Assembly: GCA_002118135.1 (NCBI GenBank) | Contig: BDIU01000324.1 | Location: 186,001-250,000 of the forward strand | Reading direction: 5' to 3' | Source: Trebouxia sp. TZW2008 | Taxonomy: Eukaryota; Chlorophyta; Trebouxiophyceae; Trebouxiales; Trebouxiaceae | Length of the DNA: 64,000 nt | Shown here: positions 12,865-24,039 of the stretch, one piece after another | How positions within the stretch are numbered: position 1 is the first letter of the stretch | Layout of the letters: the number at the start of each line of letters is the position of its first letter | Notes under the pieces: generated by a model | The model's input: the letters and a program-made list of their open reading frames with translations, nothing else | Database searches by the model: none | What the model was told of the DNA's origin: nothing | Made by a program: the position numbers and the translations under genes

Positions 12865-13703
12865 CAGCGGTTGCACAGGAGTCAGCTGAGGCCAACAACG
12901 CATATGACGCATTGACACATATGATGCATTCACAGTCGACCGCAAAACCAAATTTGCCACGAGCATAGCCGCCAATGCTCCATCACCCATTTTCTATGTA
13001 CTCGTACGCCACCATTTGCAGGTTTCTGGCAGCGATGACCAGCAGAAAGTACGACTGTTATTTGTTGAGTTGTCTCAATCGACGCAAGCAGCAGTCTCTT
13101 GTATAAAGTATGTACCGTCAGGCGTTGCTCATACTTTCATGCTTATCGATGTGAATGCACTGAATCTAAATCGTTTAGTAAATTTTCAGCGTCAAACCCG
13201 GTCCTTGACACATTGCAGCTGTAGCTCTTTGATTGAATGCTTCCTACATTTTCGTGACTGCTCGTGCAAGCACCACATGTTTGAATCGTGTCAAGTGCAG
13301 CTGATTCATCAGCACCGGCGTTGCAAGCGTTTTGCGAGTTCTGATGCATGCATCAAACGGAAGCAGAGGCATGCCATGTGCATGCTTGCTTCCGTTCTTC
13401 CTCCTCCCTGTTCCCTGCTGTGCATTTGCGTAAAAAGCTTGACGCCAAGCGCTTGATGCTATCAGCTTGACAACGACGCGACTGGGACTGGCTTTGACGA
13501 TATCTTGGTCACGCAGTTTGCGACAAATTCAGCGTTCAAAGCGTTTTTCTGCACAAACTGCCCTGCATGTGTAGACAACACTGATCAGCTTGCGAAGGGC
13601 GACGTCCCTGACTGTAAAGGAGTCCAGCCGTGCTCAAAGCAGCAGTCTTGTTCACTGCCCAAATCACGCCTGCTTTTCAGCTCCTTTTTCCGGCTGATCA
13701 GCT
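12865..13703. other. Intergenic region between TGD4 and RFC3
   Basis: This 839-bp stretch separates a stop codon from the next start on the same strand. It contains the palindrome TGATGCATGCATCA near 13343 and two near-repeats of CATATGA(C/T)GCATT at about 12901-12930. Open frames here show no recognisable domain or codon pattern. It presumably holds the 3' end of TGD4 and the RFC3 promoter. Confidence 0.6.
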
Positions 13704-16237
13704 ATGCTGTGGGTAGATCAGGTACAGCAGGCAGGCCCTTCAATGCGTGGAGTCCCCCGGTTTGAAGCCTTGTGCACATGCCAAATGCTCACACACGAAA
13801 CTTGTCTTGCAGTATCGTCCAAAGAAACTCAACAAGCTTGTGTTACACAAAGACATCGGTGAAAACCTGTGTAAACTGGTAAGCATGGCCTGAAGGAGTG
13901 CCACAAAGCTTTTGAGCCATGCAACAAGATTCATTTCGAACATCTGGCAGCCTCTGGCATCATGGCAGCTTTCATTGTGCAGGTGGCCTCAGGTGACTGC
14001 CCTCACACGTTATTTTATGGTCCAAATGGAGCTGGCAAGAAGACCTTGATCCTTGCCTTGCTGCGTGAGGTGTATGGGGCAAGTGCAGATAAGGTATGAC
14101 AGAGCATCTGCAATGGCTGAGTTAGTCTCTGACTTGCAAGCACTGCACCTCACGATCAATCTTTACCTGCAGGTCAAGGTTGAAACAAAGCCATGGAAAA
14201 TCCAGGTAATCATTCTTTCCTTTTGGCGCTTTGCTCAAGCATGTCAACAATGACCTATGAGTGACTGTTCGAAATTTGAACTTTGAATGCTGGCTCATGG
14301 AGTCAAGCAACCACTTATTGTCTGCAGTTGCCAACACGGACGCTCGAGGTTGAGCTGACCTTGGTGTCCAGTAATCACCATGTTGAGATGAATCCCAGTG
14401 ATGTAGGAAACAATGATCGTTACGTGGTGCAAGAAATCCTGAAGGTCAGCTCGAGCGGCTCGACTATGACATTGAAGCAACATGCAAGAATTGCATCTGT
14501 ATTACAGAATTTGAAACTAAGTTGACGGTCTGCATGTGTTCGTAACTGCTCGTTTTGCATATGGAGGCATGGGTTTGCTTGCAGAGCAACATGCTGTTTA
14601 TGCAAGAAAATGCGGCTTGCCAAGCTGCTGTTCCCAGCCTTGGGCACATCATGAGATTGTGATGCATTGCATGCAGGACATGGCTAAGAGCAGACCAATT
14701 AACATGAAGGGGCAAAAAGGCTTCAAGATGCTGGTTCTGAATGAGACAGACCGGCTGAGTGCTCAGGCGCAGCACAGCTTGCGACGAACCATGGAGAAGT
14801 ATAGCGCTAGCTGCCGTTTGGTCCTGTGCTGTAACAATGTTTCAAAGGTCAGCAATTTGCCGGTTTTGTTCATAGATTGACGAAATCCTGAATGCTCCAG
14901 CGGCTATGCATCTAGCCACTTTCTGACCAAACAGGCTTGTTTGCACCTTATTTTGTGACATGCTTTGTAGACAGAGGTGGACCGTGTGAAGCTCCCTCCA
15001 TTTCCTTGCTCCTGCTTGCGCGCAAATTACATCCGCTTCATTTGCTCATGTTTCGTGTAGTCTGTGGTGGTAAGCAGGCAGATACTGAGTGACCCACTCA
15101 TTGGCGTACCACACAACATGATAGTGAATGTGCCGTGCAGCAGTTGTTTGAGATGCAGGTGATTGAGCCAGTGAGAAGCAGATGTCTTTGTATACGTGTA
15201 GCAGCCCCCACGTATCCTGAGATAGAGGATATGCTGAGTCACGTGGCAAAGAAGGAGGGTCTGCAACTGCCAGACTCATTGCGGGAACGCATTGCCCAGA
15301 CATCAGACAGAAACCTGCGGCGAGCTTTGCTTTGTTTTGAGACATGCAAAATGGCTCAGTACCCCTTCACAGCAGACCAGACAGTGCAGAAAACAGACTG
15401 GGAGCTGTACGTCCAGGTGACATGCTGCTTTGCATGCATTTGCTGTCATGTCCTGCTTGTTTACCTGATATTGTACAAGAACATATAATGTTCTCTGAAA
15501 TTGTGGTTCAGCTACACAACTTGGCACACTTCCTCCATTGAAATGTGTCAGTCCTTCTGGGGCACACTTGTTCACGTTCAAGATGCTGCTGATGCATGCA
15601 TCATGGACGTGCATGCACTGCAGGAATCACCTGCAACTATCAGGCCAAGTTCAACTGTAGTAAAATGAATATGGCAACAGGCAACCATGCAAACAATTGC
15701 TGTGCAGGAGATTGCAAACAATATATTGGCAGAACAGACGCCAAAGCAGCTGTTTGCTGTGCGAGGCAAGATGTATGAGCTGCTGGTGAACTGCATTCCA
15801 CCTGAGCTCATATTCAAGAAGCTCATGCTGGAGCTTGTAAGCAAACTGGATGATGAGCTCAAGCACAAGGTTGCTGATTGTGCTGCTTTTTTTGAGCACC
15901 GCTTACAGGCAAGGCTTTCTGTGACTTGTGACAAGGAAATGACCTCATGCACTCTCATTGACATGCAATTGTGTGCATTCCAGGCTGTCTTTAACGAAGG
16001 TTCTCAGTACGATGCCCGATTGCGCACACTTTTCCACTTTCTCAGTTGTGTGTCCTGTCATGCACGTGTGAGCACTATTCATTGCAGCTTCAAGTACTGC
16101 AAGCGAGGTAGTATCAAACCCTGCGCTGCTATTTTCGTGTCCTGCAGGAAGGTCAAAAATCCATTTTCCACTTGGAGGCCTTTGTTGCCAGATTCATGAG
16201 TGACTACAAGACATGGACAATCCAAGCGTTTGGCTGA
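13704..16237 (+). CDS. RFC3: Replication factor C subunit 3 (clamp loader small subunit)
   Basis: RFC3 is one of the five AAA+ subunits of the clamp loader that places PCNA on primed DNA. Nine exons close in phase: 13704-13721, 13813-13878, 13983-14093, 14173-14205, 14328-14444, 14677-14847, 15159-15416, 15708-15908 and 16148-16237. They give 354 residues, against 356 in human RFC3. The first exon encodes only MLWVDQ, leading into YRPKKLNKLVLHKDIG. The Walker A motif is GPNGAGKKT. The Walker B region (MLVLNETDRLS) has N-E-T-D in place of the usual acidic motif. The sensor and arginine-finger segment EPVRSRC is intact, and the C-terminal domain ends FHLEAFVARFM...IQAFG. Intron 8 has a GC donor (15909), forced by EHRLQ joining EGQKSIF. 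The large sixth intron (14848-15158) carries a dispersed repeat. Confidence 0.96.
15027..15110 (-). repeat. Dispersed repeat A, copy 1 (RFC3 intron)
   Basis: About 80 bp matches 62535-62619 in the opposite orientation at roughly 70 percent. Shared blocks include TCACTCA, ACCAC, GACTAC, CAAA and GATG. Read on the minus strand both copies translate in the same frame to a peptide containing LLTTTDY followed by a stop, with some third-position differences. This suggests the fragment derives from a coding or structured mobile element. It lies antisense to RFC3. Confidence 0.65.
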
Positions 16238-16573
16238 GCATGCTGGCACCAACCATGTCTTGTGCAGTGGCAATCAAGTTCGTCTTCCTGTATGCTCAGT
16301 GAGAAGGCTGCTACACTGCCAGCTGCAGTCAAGCAGTTGCAGGACATGCAGCTCAATTTGTGTCGCTGATCTCATTCCTCCAGATTTGCTGTGTTGCTGG
16401 GAGCTCTTTTGGATGCCATCTGCAGCGTGCACGCGCCAATCATGTGAAAGCACTACCCCAGCACCAATGACTGCATGTACAACGATGACAGCAATCAAGA
16501 CTATGACCCGCAATGATTGTGTCTCCACTTTTAAACTTAAGTTGAGCATGGCCACAGAACAGCAGGCATTTGT

Positions 16574-19080
16574 CTAAAACTCTTGTATCCTTTTGCCACT
16601 TTTTGATTCAATCTTGTTGGTCAACGTAGCTTGAATGAAAGGGTCAATGTCCAGCTGATTAGAGGATTTAGCTTCAGTCAGCGTAGAGGTATGCTGCTGC
16701 CAATCATCTAAAGCAGCCTGCGTCATGTCTGCATATATTGTGTCTGACAGCTCATTTGCCCACGCAAGCAAGAAATGCAGCTTGCGCAAGATAGCTTTGC
16801 TGCCTTTGACTGTCACACCATGCTGTTGTCGAGATCTGTGAGTTTGCTGTTGATGGGTCAACTGCTGATCTGTCACAGCTTGTTGCCTTTGCAGCTGATT
16901 CTGCTCCTGAGCAAGAGTAAACAGATTGTACAGATCTTGTAGTGCCAGGATGACCACATGCCTGCCATGTTGTACAATTGTTGCTGCATCTTTGATAAAG
17001 CCTATAGCTGCTGGGCGACCTGCTGGGCCCATGATGCTGGGGCTGCACACATTCTCTGCACATCCAGAGAAGGCCTCTGCAGCTGAAGCTGGCAGGGATG
17101 CTGTGGTTTGAGCCTGATTGTGGCCAGTAGGCGCTTTGCATTGTGTATGGCTGGATTGTGCTGTAGCTGACACTGCAGAGGCACTGAGTACTCTCGAAAC
17201 TTGCAGTATGGTCATCACGGCCTCCTGCAAAGCCACAGCACAAGCTTGGTATGCTTGAGCAAGACACGCACACTATCTTGCCTTTCATATCAGCATGATT
17301 TGCATCTCATGTACAGTGAATACACAGCAAAGCAAGTGGTGCGTGCACAAAGCATAGAAAAGCAGACCGAATGGTCTGTTTGGTAGTCCTCATGGCATGA
17401 CCGCAGCAGAACACAGTGTTTGTACACTGTATTCAGCAGCTGGTATCACAGTGAAGGTGATGGAGCAGTTTTTGCAAGGCTCTTCAGCATAGGCAACGGA
17501 TGCAGATCGGCGTAGTTGCTCATGTACAGTCAATGTGCAGCAACATAAGAGGTGCAGTGCGCGCATAAAGCATAGAAATGCAGACCTGAGGGTCTGTCAT
17601 GTAGTCGCCATTGTAGAGCCGCATCAAGAAACAGTATGTGTAGACTATGTCCAGCAGCTGATATTGCAACAAAGGTGATGGAGCAGCTTTCGTAAGGCTC
17701 TTTAGCGCAGGCAATGGCTGCCCAGGCGCGGCTGGCAAGCTTGTTGCTGCGGAACCATTAGCCTGGCCTGCACTCCAATACAGGACTCTGAAAAAGTTGA
17801 AGTGTGCTATTTTGTCCATTTGCAGATTCGAAAACAAGCGCTCGAACAAAACAACAGCTGAGCACAGCCCAAGATGCGTTGTGGAGACATTGCAGAGCAT
17901 TTTGTGGATTTGCCTTTGTGGAAGATGGCAGTCAATGAAGCCAAGAGCTTGCATTCACACAGGGCCCTCGCAGCAGCATACCTGTTTCTGAGTCCTGAAC
18001 AGTTACTATGCTAGTTCCAGAGGCTGACAGTCTCACAGTTACAGCCTCTGCCAAAGTCCACCAGGGGGTCCAAATTGGCATAAGATTGTTGAGGCTGCCA
18101 CTAGCAACTGCCCTTTTGAAGGACTGAAGCTCTGCTGGGGTCAAGTCCGCCTCATTCAGGTCAACATCCCCACCTGCATCCTGCATGATGTTGACCATGC
18201 ATCAGCAGTTGAAACAATGCACTTACTGCACTTGCATAGACAGTGTTTGATGACAGAAGTGGACCTGTATGCCTGAACTTCATCAGCATTTCAACCAGTA
18301 CAAGGCATGCAATGCTGATCACTTCCGTCTGGAGGACATCGGCTTTGCAAGGTAAGTATATGAACTGCATGCACTTCGAGCCCTACCTGAAGGCTTAGCT
18401 TCATAAGCAAGCCCTCTGATATGCCAACATCATCTTGACTATCGTTCTCAGACCCTGTGTCACTGTGCTGATCTGATGCCAGCTCTGCTCCATTCTGCTG
18501 CTGTACTCTTTTCAGTATGGACAGCATGCGCTGTCGGTCTTCTGCAGATGCTTGAATGTCTCGGAGATGCTCCGTTGCGTTCTCCCTGCACAGTGCATGG
18601 TCGTGGAACAGTTCACGGAAAGTCGCACAATCAGCGACGTGCGCTCTCACAAACTGACCTGTAGAAGGCTTCTGAACACTGCCCATGCCTCTTGTAGCAA
18701 GCCAGGGAGCAATACTGTAGGTTGCATCTCGGGCATGTGTATTGACACCATTGCTGATGACACCTGCGTACAGCGCCCCAGCTCAAAGACAACGCAAACA
18801 GTCTGCAAAGGGACCACCAGGCAAGTCGCTTACACTTTGCATACGCTCCGTGACGCCATTGCCTATGTTGCGCAGTTGCAGACGTGGGAGCGCAGAAGCC
18901 TACTAAGATCTGTTGTCCGCGATCGACACCGTTCACTGCAAGCAGCGAAAGAAACGCAGCGAGCGTTTCGCCTGCTTTGCAATTTAGAATTCCTCGTGTC
19001 ATTCGCTTCAGTCTCCCTTCTGCACCTCCAAACTGAAGAATCGCATGCATGTCTGAACACATCACAAACGTGAGGGTCAT
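16574..19080 (-). CDS. ZNHIT2: ZNHIT2-like zinc-finger HIT protein
   Basis: ZNHIT2-type proteins bind the R2TP/prefoldin-like chaperone machinery and help assemble U5 snRNP and RNA polymerases. The zinc finger YTCPRCNLQYCSLACYKRHG is encoded at about 18630-18750, followed by CSEAFYR. Only the second half of the usual C4-C3H finger is plain; the first CxxC pair is not evident. Later segments fit the family: LTPAELQSFKRAVASGSL then PWW (about 18030-18160), LLQYQLLDIVYTYCFLMRLYNGDY (about 17585-17690), and a C-terminal part with SKAILRKLHFLLAWANEL ending GKRIQEF at the stop 16574-16576. A duplicated, broken copy of the YTYCFLMRLYNG exon sits just downstream. The true start is uncertain: the frame is open back to an ATG at 19080, but an upstream intron may hide the real first exon. 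Confidence 0.82.
17307..17503 (-). pseudogene. Decayed duplicate of a ZNHIT2 exon
   Basis: This stretch is a tandem copy of the exon at 17519-17714, offset by about 211 bp. Shared words include GTGATGGAGCAG, AAGGCTCTT, AGCATAG and CAGCAGCTG. Read in the frame of the working exon it meets stops and indels, so it is a pseudo-exon inside the intron. The exon copy with the intact LLDIVYTYCFLMRLYNGDY sequence is the upstream one in transcription order. Confidence 0.75.
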
Positions 19081-19117
19081 GTCCTCTCACCGTTGTTGAA
19101 ATTTTGAGTGGGTATGC

Positions 19118-21641
19118 ATGATGTTTGGAAGAAAGGTGAAGCGCAGGGAGAGTGAATTAGATGCTCGCAGAAGCAATCAAGTTTGGACCTTCAGCTCGTC
19201 TGGCTGGCTGTTTGTGTACTTTTTTGGAGTCATAAAGTGTCTGAGGCAGCAAGACTTGCACAGGCGCGTTGCAATCTAGATTGCCTGCTCGATAGCTGCA
19301 AGAAACAAGCTTGTAACACGATCGACGTCAGGTGGTGAAGGGAAAGATGGTGAACCTGCAGGAACGTGTATGTCGTTGGGTCTTCCGGAGGCGCCTGTGC
19401 AGGTGCTAACAATGTCGCTGTTGTTTTACATGACTTGATACACATTGGTGAACATTGAAGATGTCGCAGGCACGTATCTGTTTCTGGACGCTGACATCGA
19501 CAAGACCATCGAGTACATCAAGGTGTGTGCGGGAAAAGCTCGTGAATCATTGCTCGCAGCGACCAAGATCCGCGAATATGTAGCCGGTGCCATAGACAGG
19601 TTCCAGCCAGACGATGCAGGTATGCAGCGCCTCCACAGGGCAACCCTTTTATGTTCAGAAATGCTTGTACATATAGCATGCTTGACTGCTACCAGTGGGT
19701 CTGAAAGCTTGTCACCCTGCACAGGCCAAAAGTTGACCGGCAAACTCGAGATTTCTGTGACAGCTGTACCAAGGTTTCGCAACGTGCGCATCAGGAAATT
19801 TGACAGCAATGAGGAAGTCAGGAATGCTATTCTTGCTTCAGCTTGCATAGTACCGCCACCAATAAAGCTAAAGGGTCATGGGCGTGCTATGGATGGAGCG
19901 TTTTCAGACTTCCAGATTCTCAAGGTGATCCTAAGTGTGTTGTCTGCAACAGCTTCCAATCTGCCTGTTTGCAAGCGCTGCTGCGGCTTACTCAGGCTTC
20001 TGTTACATGCCGATATCAGTGTGCTACAGCTGTCACTAGGGCAGTCGCAGACTGAATTTCTTCACAGGCAAACAACAGTCAGTGTCTTTTGCAGGCACTG
20101 TTTGTTGGCGGCAACTTTTTGACAATGCATGCAGAGGACGCAATCAGTGTATGCCCGTTCTACATGTCCAGGGCTGACATCAAACCCAGCAAGTGGATTC
20201 CTCCCTGGTGAGCTGCATTCTGAGCATGTGGGTCGACGATGTCTGACAGGCCTCACGCAACCCACATTCACCTCAATCATTTATGACGATTGAGCTCAGA
20301 TTGCACTGAGAAGCTGAGCATGTCAGATTGATGCTGCTCATGCTGTTTGTGTCTATATTGATTACAGCTCTGCCATTGAGCGCCTACAATTGACCTGCAA
20401 AACTTGACACATGCTATACCCACTGTCACTGGCACAGGTGGGCAGCTTATCCTCCCCCTGGAGAGAAACTGGACGACCTCTTTAAGCTGGGTTTCACAGA
20501 CACGATGAACTGGCTGAGGGAGAATCGCCACAAGCTCAGGGCAAATCATCCTCCCTCTGATGGCACTACGCACCATGCTTCCAATGGCATGAATGGAAAT
20601 CATCAGACTGAATCAGACACAGAGAGTGAGAGGCATCAGGCTGCATCAGACACAGAGAGTGAGGAGCCTGTTGAGGACGTGGAGCGGTCAATCTTCAGCC
20701 AGGTCGCCTGCCAGGCTCCCTCCTGTGACGAGACCCTCAAGGAGGCTGTCGTGGGTAGGGCCAGTCAAGACTCAATGCAAAACATCTGACAAGCCTGTGC
20801 AGTATGCAATCAAGTGCAGTGCAAAGATGGCTTGACTTGCAAAAGGCATTGTCACTGTGGCAACCATCACTGTGTGTCAATCATGTGCAAGATCTACGCC
20901 AACATGACAATCAAGCATCGCTTGACCGACCAGACACATACTTGAAGGCTAGGACAAGCATCTAAAGCTCCAGCAGTCAATGCATTGCGAAGGCCTTTGT
21001 TCAGTTTGTTTGCTTGTCTTTTCATGAGATATGCTGTTTGACAGAATGCTAGTGTTGCCCAAGTGTCATGCACTGAACTGATTTTGCAAGTGGATGTGAC
21101 AAGCTAATAGCGATGCTTCTGCTGGAATAAACATGTTTCAGTAAACATGCATCTATCAAAGGAGTTGCAGACTTCTTTTCACTTTAGGCAAAATGCTTTC
21201 ATGATTTTGGTATCGTTGGCTACAACTGACATGGTCTATACAACCCCATGTTGAGTGCCTATGACAGTACAGTCATATTGATTCATTGGTATGCACCTCA
21301 GCTTGCATTGATTGACTGCAGGTGCTTGGGGCTTTGCAAGGGTACTACTGGGCTATGTCTTGTGGTTCCTGATCTGCTGGGAGCTCTTCTTTTCATCCTG
21401 CATCAGCATTGGCAGCCTAGTATTTTCCTTTCTGACAACTCCTTTGGTGGGTGGGGAGAGTTTCAAGCAGTCATATGCGCGCTTCAAGACTTTGTGGAGA
21501 AATGCAAACATAGTCTCCTGGGAGCTTTTGAAGACAATTCCGCAGTCTTCACTCCAGCAGCTTCTGCACAATGAAAAAATTGCCAAGCAGCTCAAGGAGC
21601 ATTCTGTTCTGTACCGAATTTTCTACTTTGTGCTGCAGTGA
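19118..21641 (+). CDS. Patatin-like phospholipase with C-terminal membrane segment
   Basis: This is a predicted acyl hydrolase acting on membrane lipids or triacylglycerol. Exon 1 (ATG at 19118 or 19121) encodes the family's opening strand, FSSSGWLFVYFFGVIKCL. Exon 2 (about 19366-19402) gives the nucleophile elbow VYVVGSSGGACAG, and joining to exon 3 at 19470 (TYLFLDADIDKTIEYI) is in phase. The catalytic Asp is in AMDGAFSDF (exon 19727-19925), followed by AISVCPFYM and WIPPWWAAYPPP (20095-20207, 20438-20754). An acidic, low-complexity stretch contains two copies of a SDTESE-type repeat. The last exon (21322-21641) encodes a long hydrophobic segment (VLLGYVLWFLICWELFF and more) and a basic tail, so the protein is probably membrane-anchored. 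The first intron appears to use a weak GC donor (19264). PNPLA/adiponutrin-type patatins are the nearest class. Confidence 0.85.
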
Positions 21642-22425
21642 GTTACAACAATGTGAGCAGCTCATCTGTGTTCTGCCTAAAACTCACCATAACGCATGCA
21701 TCCATCATCAACGTCTCAATGGCATGACAGGCACCAGACTGACTTCGTTCTGCAGCTGCAGCTAGCATCCTGAACGGAACAGAAGTGAATGCTGTCCGGC
21801 ATCAACATTGCCGCCTTTCTAGTAGTCTAGTAGCAGAGATTGTGAGCAATTGCAAGCCGATCATTGTGATCATGATTACAATCCTGTACAGACGATGCAT
21901 CCCAATCCCTGCATCTACAAGGGAGTCTGGACATGACATGACCTGGAAATCTCGTCCATTGCAGTACCACATATGACACAGAGAAGTCATTTGAATGCTG
22001 GCAAATCCCACTCAACATGACATGTGTCGACTTTTTTGCAGGACATGAGATGTACGTAGCTGCTGGCCGTGCTTCAGCCTGGACTGTGTATTCACGCAAC
22101 AGCAGCTATATATATGCTGTTGCATGCTATGAGCACACACCACATCAATTAGTTCAGTGTGAGACACACTGTGATGGCTTCGATATGTCACACTAAATGC
22201 GGCAGCTGCACATGCATTTCACTGTGTTGCTGGGAAACAGTGGAGGCTGAGGCATTGTGCATGGATGGCATGCACACGGCGCGTCAACATTGTGATGCAC
22301 TTGCAGCCACTGTCTGCATAGCACATCATGCTGCAAGTCTGATCCCGATGCAAGTAACTGCCTGGACAAGCACTGGCAGGACAGCCGTTTGTGTCTTCTT
22401 GTGCTGATTCATTTTCAGATCCTAA
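21642..22425. other. Convergent intergenic region between the patatin gene and TBCB
   Basis: These 784 bp lie between two 3' ends. I see no conserved coding sequence. A short palindromic stretch, TTGTGATCATGATTACAA, lies near 21864. The remainder is presumably 3' UTRs and spacer. Confidence 0.6.
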
Positions 22426-23720
22426 TCAGATCTCATCTTCATCAGTCAGAAAATCATCCACAGGTGGAAAGTCTCCTGCTGTGACTGTGTCAGGTCGAAC
22501 AAACGCACCATAGCCTTGAGCACAGTCAAAGTACTGGGTGCCCTTCACTGTTCCATTGTTTTTGCCAACAGGCTCATCATACTGAATGCCAATCCAAAAG
22601 CCTTTTGGCAAGCCCTGACATTGCCCAACAAACCTGCGTATCAAGGCAACCACCTTCAGCTTGAGTTGCTCTGCCAAATCCATCAATGTAGCTTACAATG
22701 TCACATTTGTACCTTATGATTCCTCTCTTTGCCCCGGGGTTGACTTCACATCTGTCTCCAGAATGTAATGTTGCTGCTTCTGAAGCCATATGATCGTCAT
22801 CCTCTACCTACGCTAGCATGGACATGCTGAATGGGAGCCATCAGAGCAAGCACGTCTGTCCTGCCATGCTACACAATCTTTCAAAGAAGTGTATGCACCT
22901 TTGGCTTTGGGGGCTGGTATGGGATGCCTTTGCGTATGCAAAGCTCCTTTTCTGCTGTCCATTCTGGATCTTCCTATGCACACCACACCATCAGCACACT
23001 GAGAGTCTGCAAGCAAGGATCAGCAACAAAGGCATCGGAGTCCACACCTTCTGCTTCATCATCTTGTAGGCCTTGTACGTGTTCTCCCGTTTTGCATAGT
23101 CCTCATCAGACATGACATATTTTTGCACTTTGCTGGTGTCTTCCAGCCAGCCAGACGCGGACTTTGAGCTTGCGTCTGTGTCTATGACATGCACAATGCA
23201 CCTGTGTGAGTACTGTTGTCAGCTGCAGCGCTTTAAAAGCATGTTTACTCAAGGCAGCTCAAAGCTTTTTGGTGCAAGAAGCAGCTGGAGCAAGTTTGCT
23301 TGAGTTGCTTATGCTGTAGCATGCAATGCATGTACAGGGTGCCATACCCATCATATGGTGAATAGAAGCCTAGCAGACGGCTATCATCAGTCATTTGACC
23401 TAGAAGCCTGCCAGTCTCATCTTTCAACTGCAACTGCATACTACTGGGACTGCTGCCTGTATGACTCATCAACTTATGTTTGATGCCTGCTATGGTCATC
23501 TGCAGCGGCAATTTGACGTCGAAATCAGACTGAGCTTCCGTGCCACTGGTGACGCTGCAGGAGGACCGACGCTTACATGCAGATCCAGCCTGATCTCCAT
23601 AAAGTGGGCCTTCAAATTGCTGTGGGTGACTTGCAAGCGTGCAGTACTGTCTGCTTGGTTTTGACTGCTTGGCCCCTTGACATAGTCCTTCAAAGCCTGT
23701 ATGTCTGCTTGACTGATCAT
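22426..23720 (-). CDS. TBCB: Tubulin-folding cofactor B (CAP-Gly protein)
   Basis: TBCB binds alpha-tubulin after release from the CCT chaperonin and passes it to cofactor E in tubulin heterodimer assembly. The start is the ATG at 23718-23720. An N-terminal ubiquitin-like domain reads VTHSNLKAHFMEIRLDLH, joins MTIAGIKHKLMSHTG after the first intron, and continues TDDSRLLGFYSPYDG. The linker region HVIDTDASSKSASGWLEDTS then YVMSDEDYAKRENTYKAYK is diagnostic of TBCB. The C-terminal CAP-Gly domain has GFWIGIQYDEPVGKNNGTVKG and FDCAQGYGAFVRPD. The last residues are DEDEI, close to the family's acidic tail that mimics the tubulin EEY/EEI end. The stop codon is at 22426-22428. The gene is head-to-head with the GYF-domain gene, 319 bp apart. 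Confidence 0.95.
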
Positions 23721-24039
23721 CGTGATAGCTGCTATTTATGGGGTCACCTACTGGATCTTAGCCTTAGCGTGCCCCTCCATTCATTCAGCCATCAATGCTG
23801 ATGACACGTTTACTCACAGCGCTGCCGTTGACTCTGCTGAGCGGGTGTGTAAGAGAGCTTTTGCTGCAAAAGTTTTGCATGCTGCGCAGTAGCAGGTCTG
23901 CAGGGGAATCTGACATCCGCGATTTTTCTCAAGTTGCCGCAATGCAGAGGTGAATGCTTGAACTCTTCTGACGTTTAACACCATATATCCTGGCGTTCTC
24001 TCGTCCACCTGTGCACTTGCATAGCTGCTCCAACATAGA
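23721..24039. promoter_or_regulatory. Short divergent region between TBCB and the GYF gene
   Basis: Only 319 bp separate the two start codons, so both promoters must fit here. An open frame on the minus strand crosses it but shows no domain and overlaps the first exons of the GYF gene, so I treat it as chance. No clear TATA or other box is recognised. Confidence 0.45.

Noticed and set aside
13016..13456. 146-codon plus-strand open frame upstream of RFC3
   Set aside because: It begins at a non-ATG codon and has no domain; RFC3's true first exon is later at 13704.
22426..22789. Separate CAP-Gly protein
   Set aside because: The CAP-Gly exon continues from the WLEDTS linker and ubiquitin-like exons on the same strand, so it is the C-terminal domain of TBCB.
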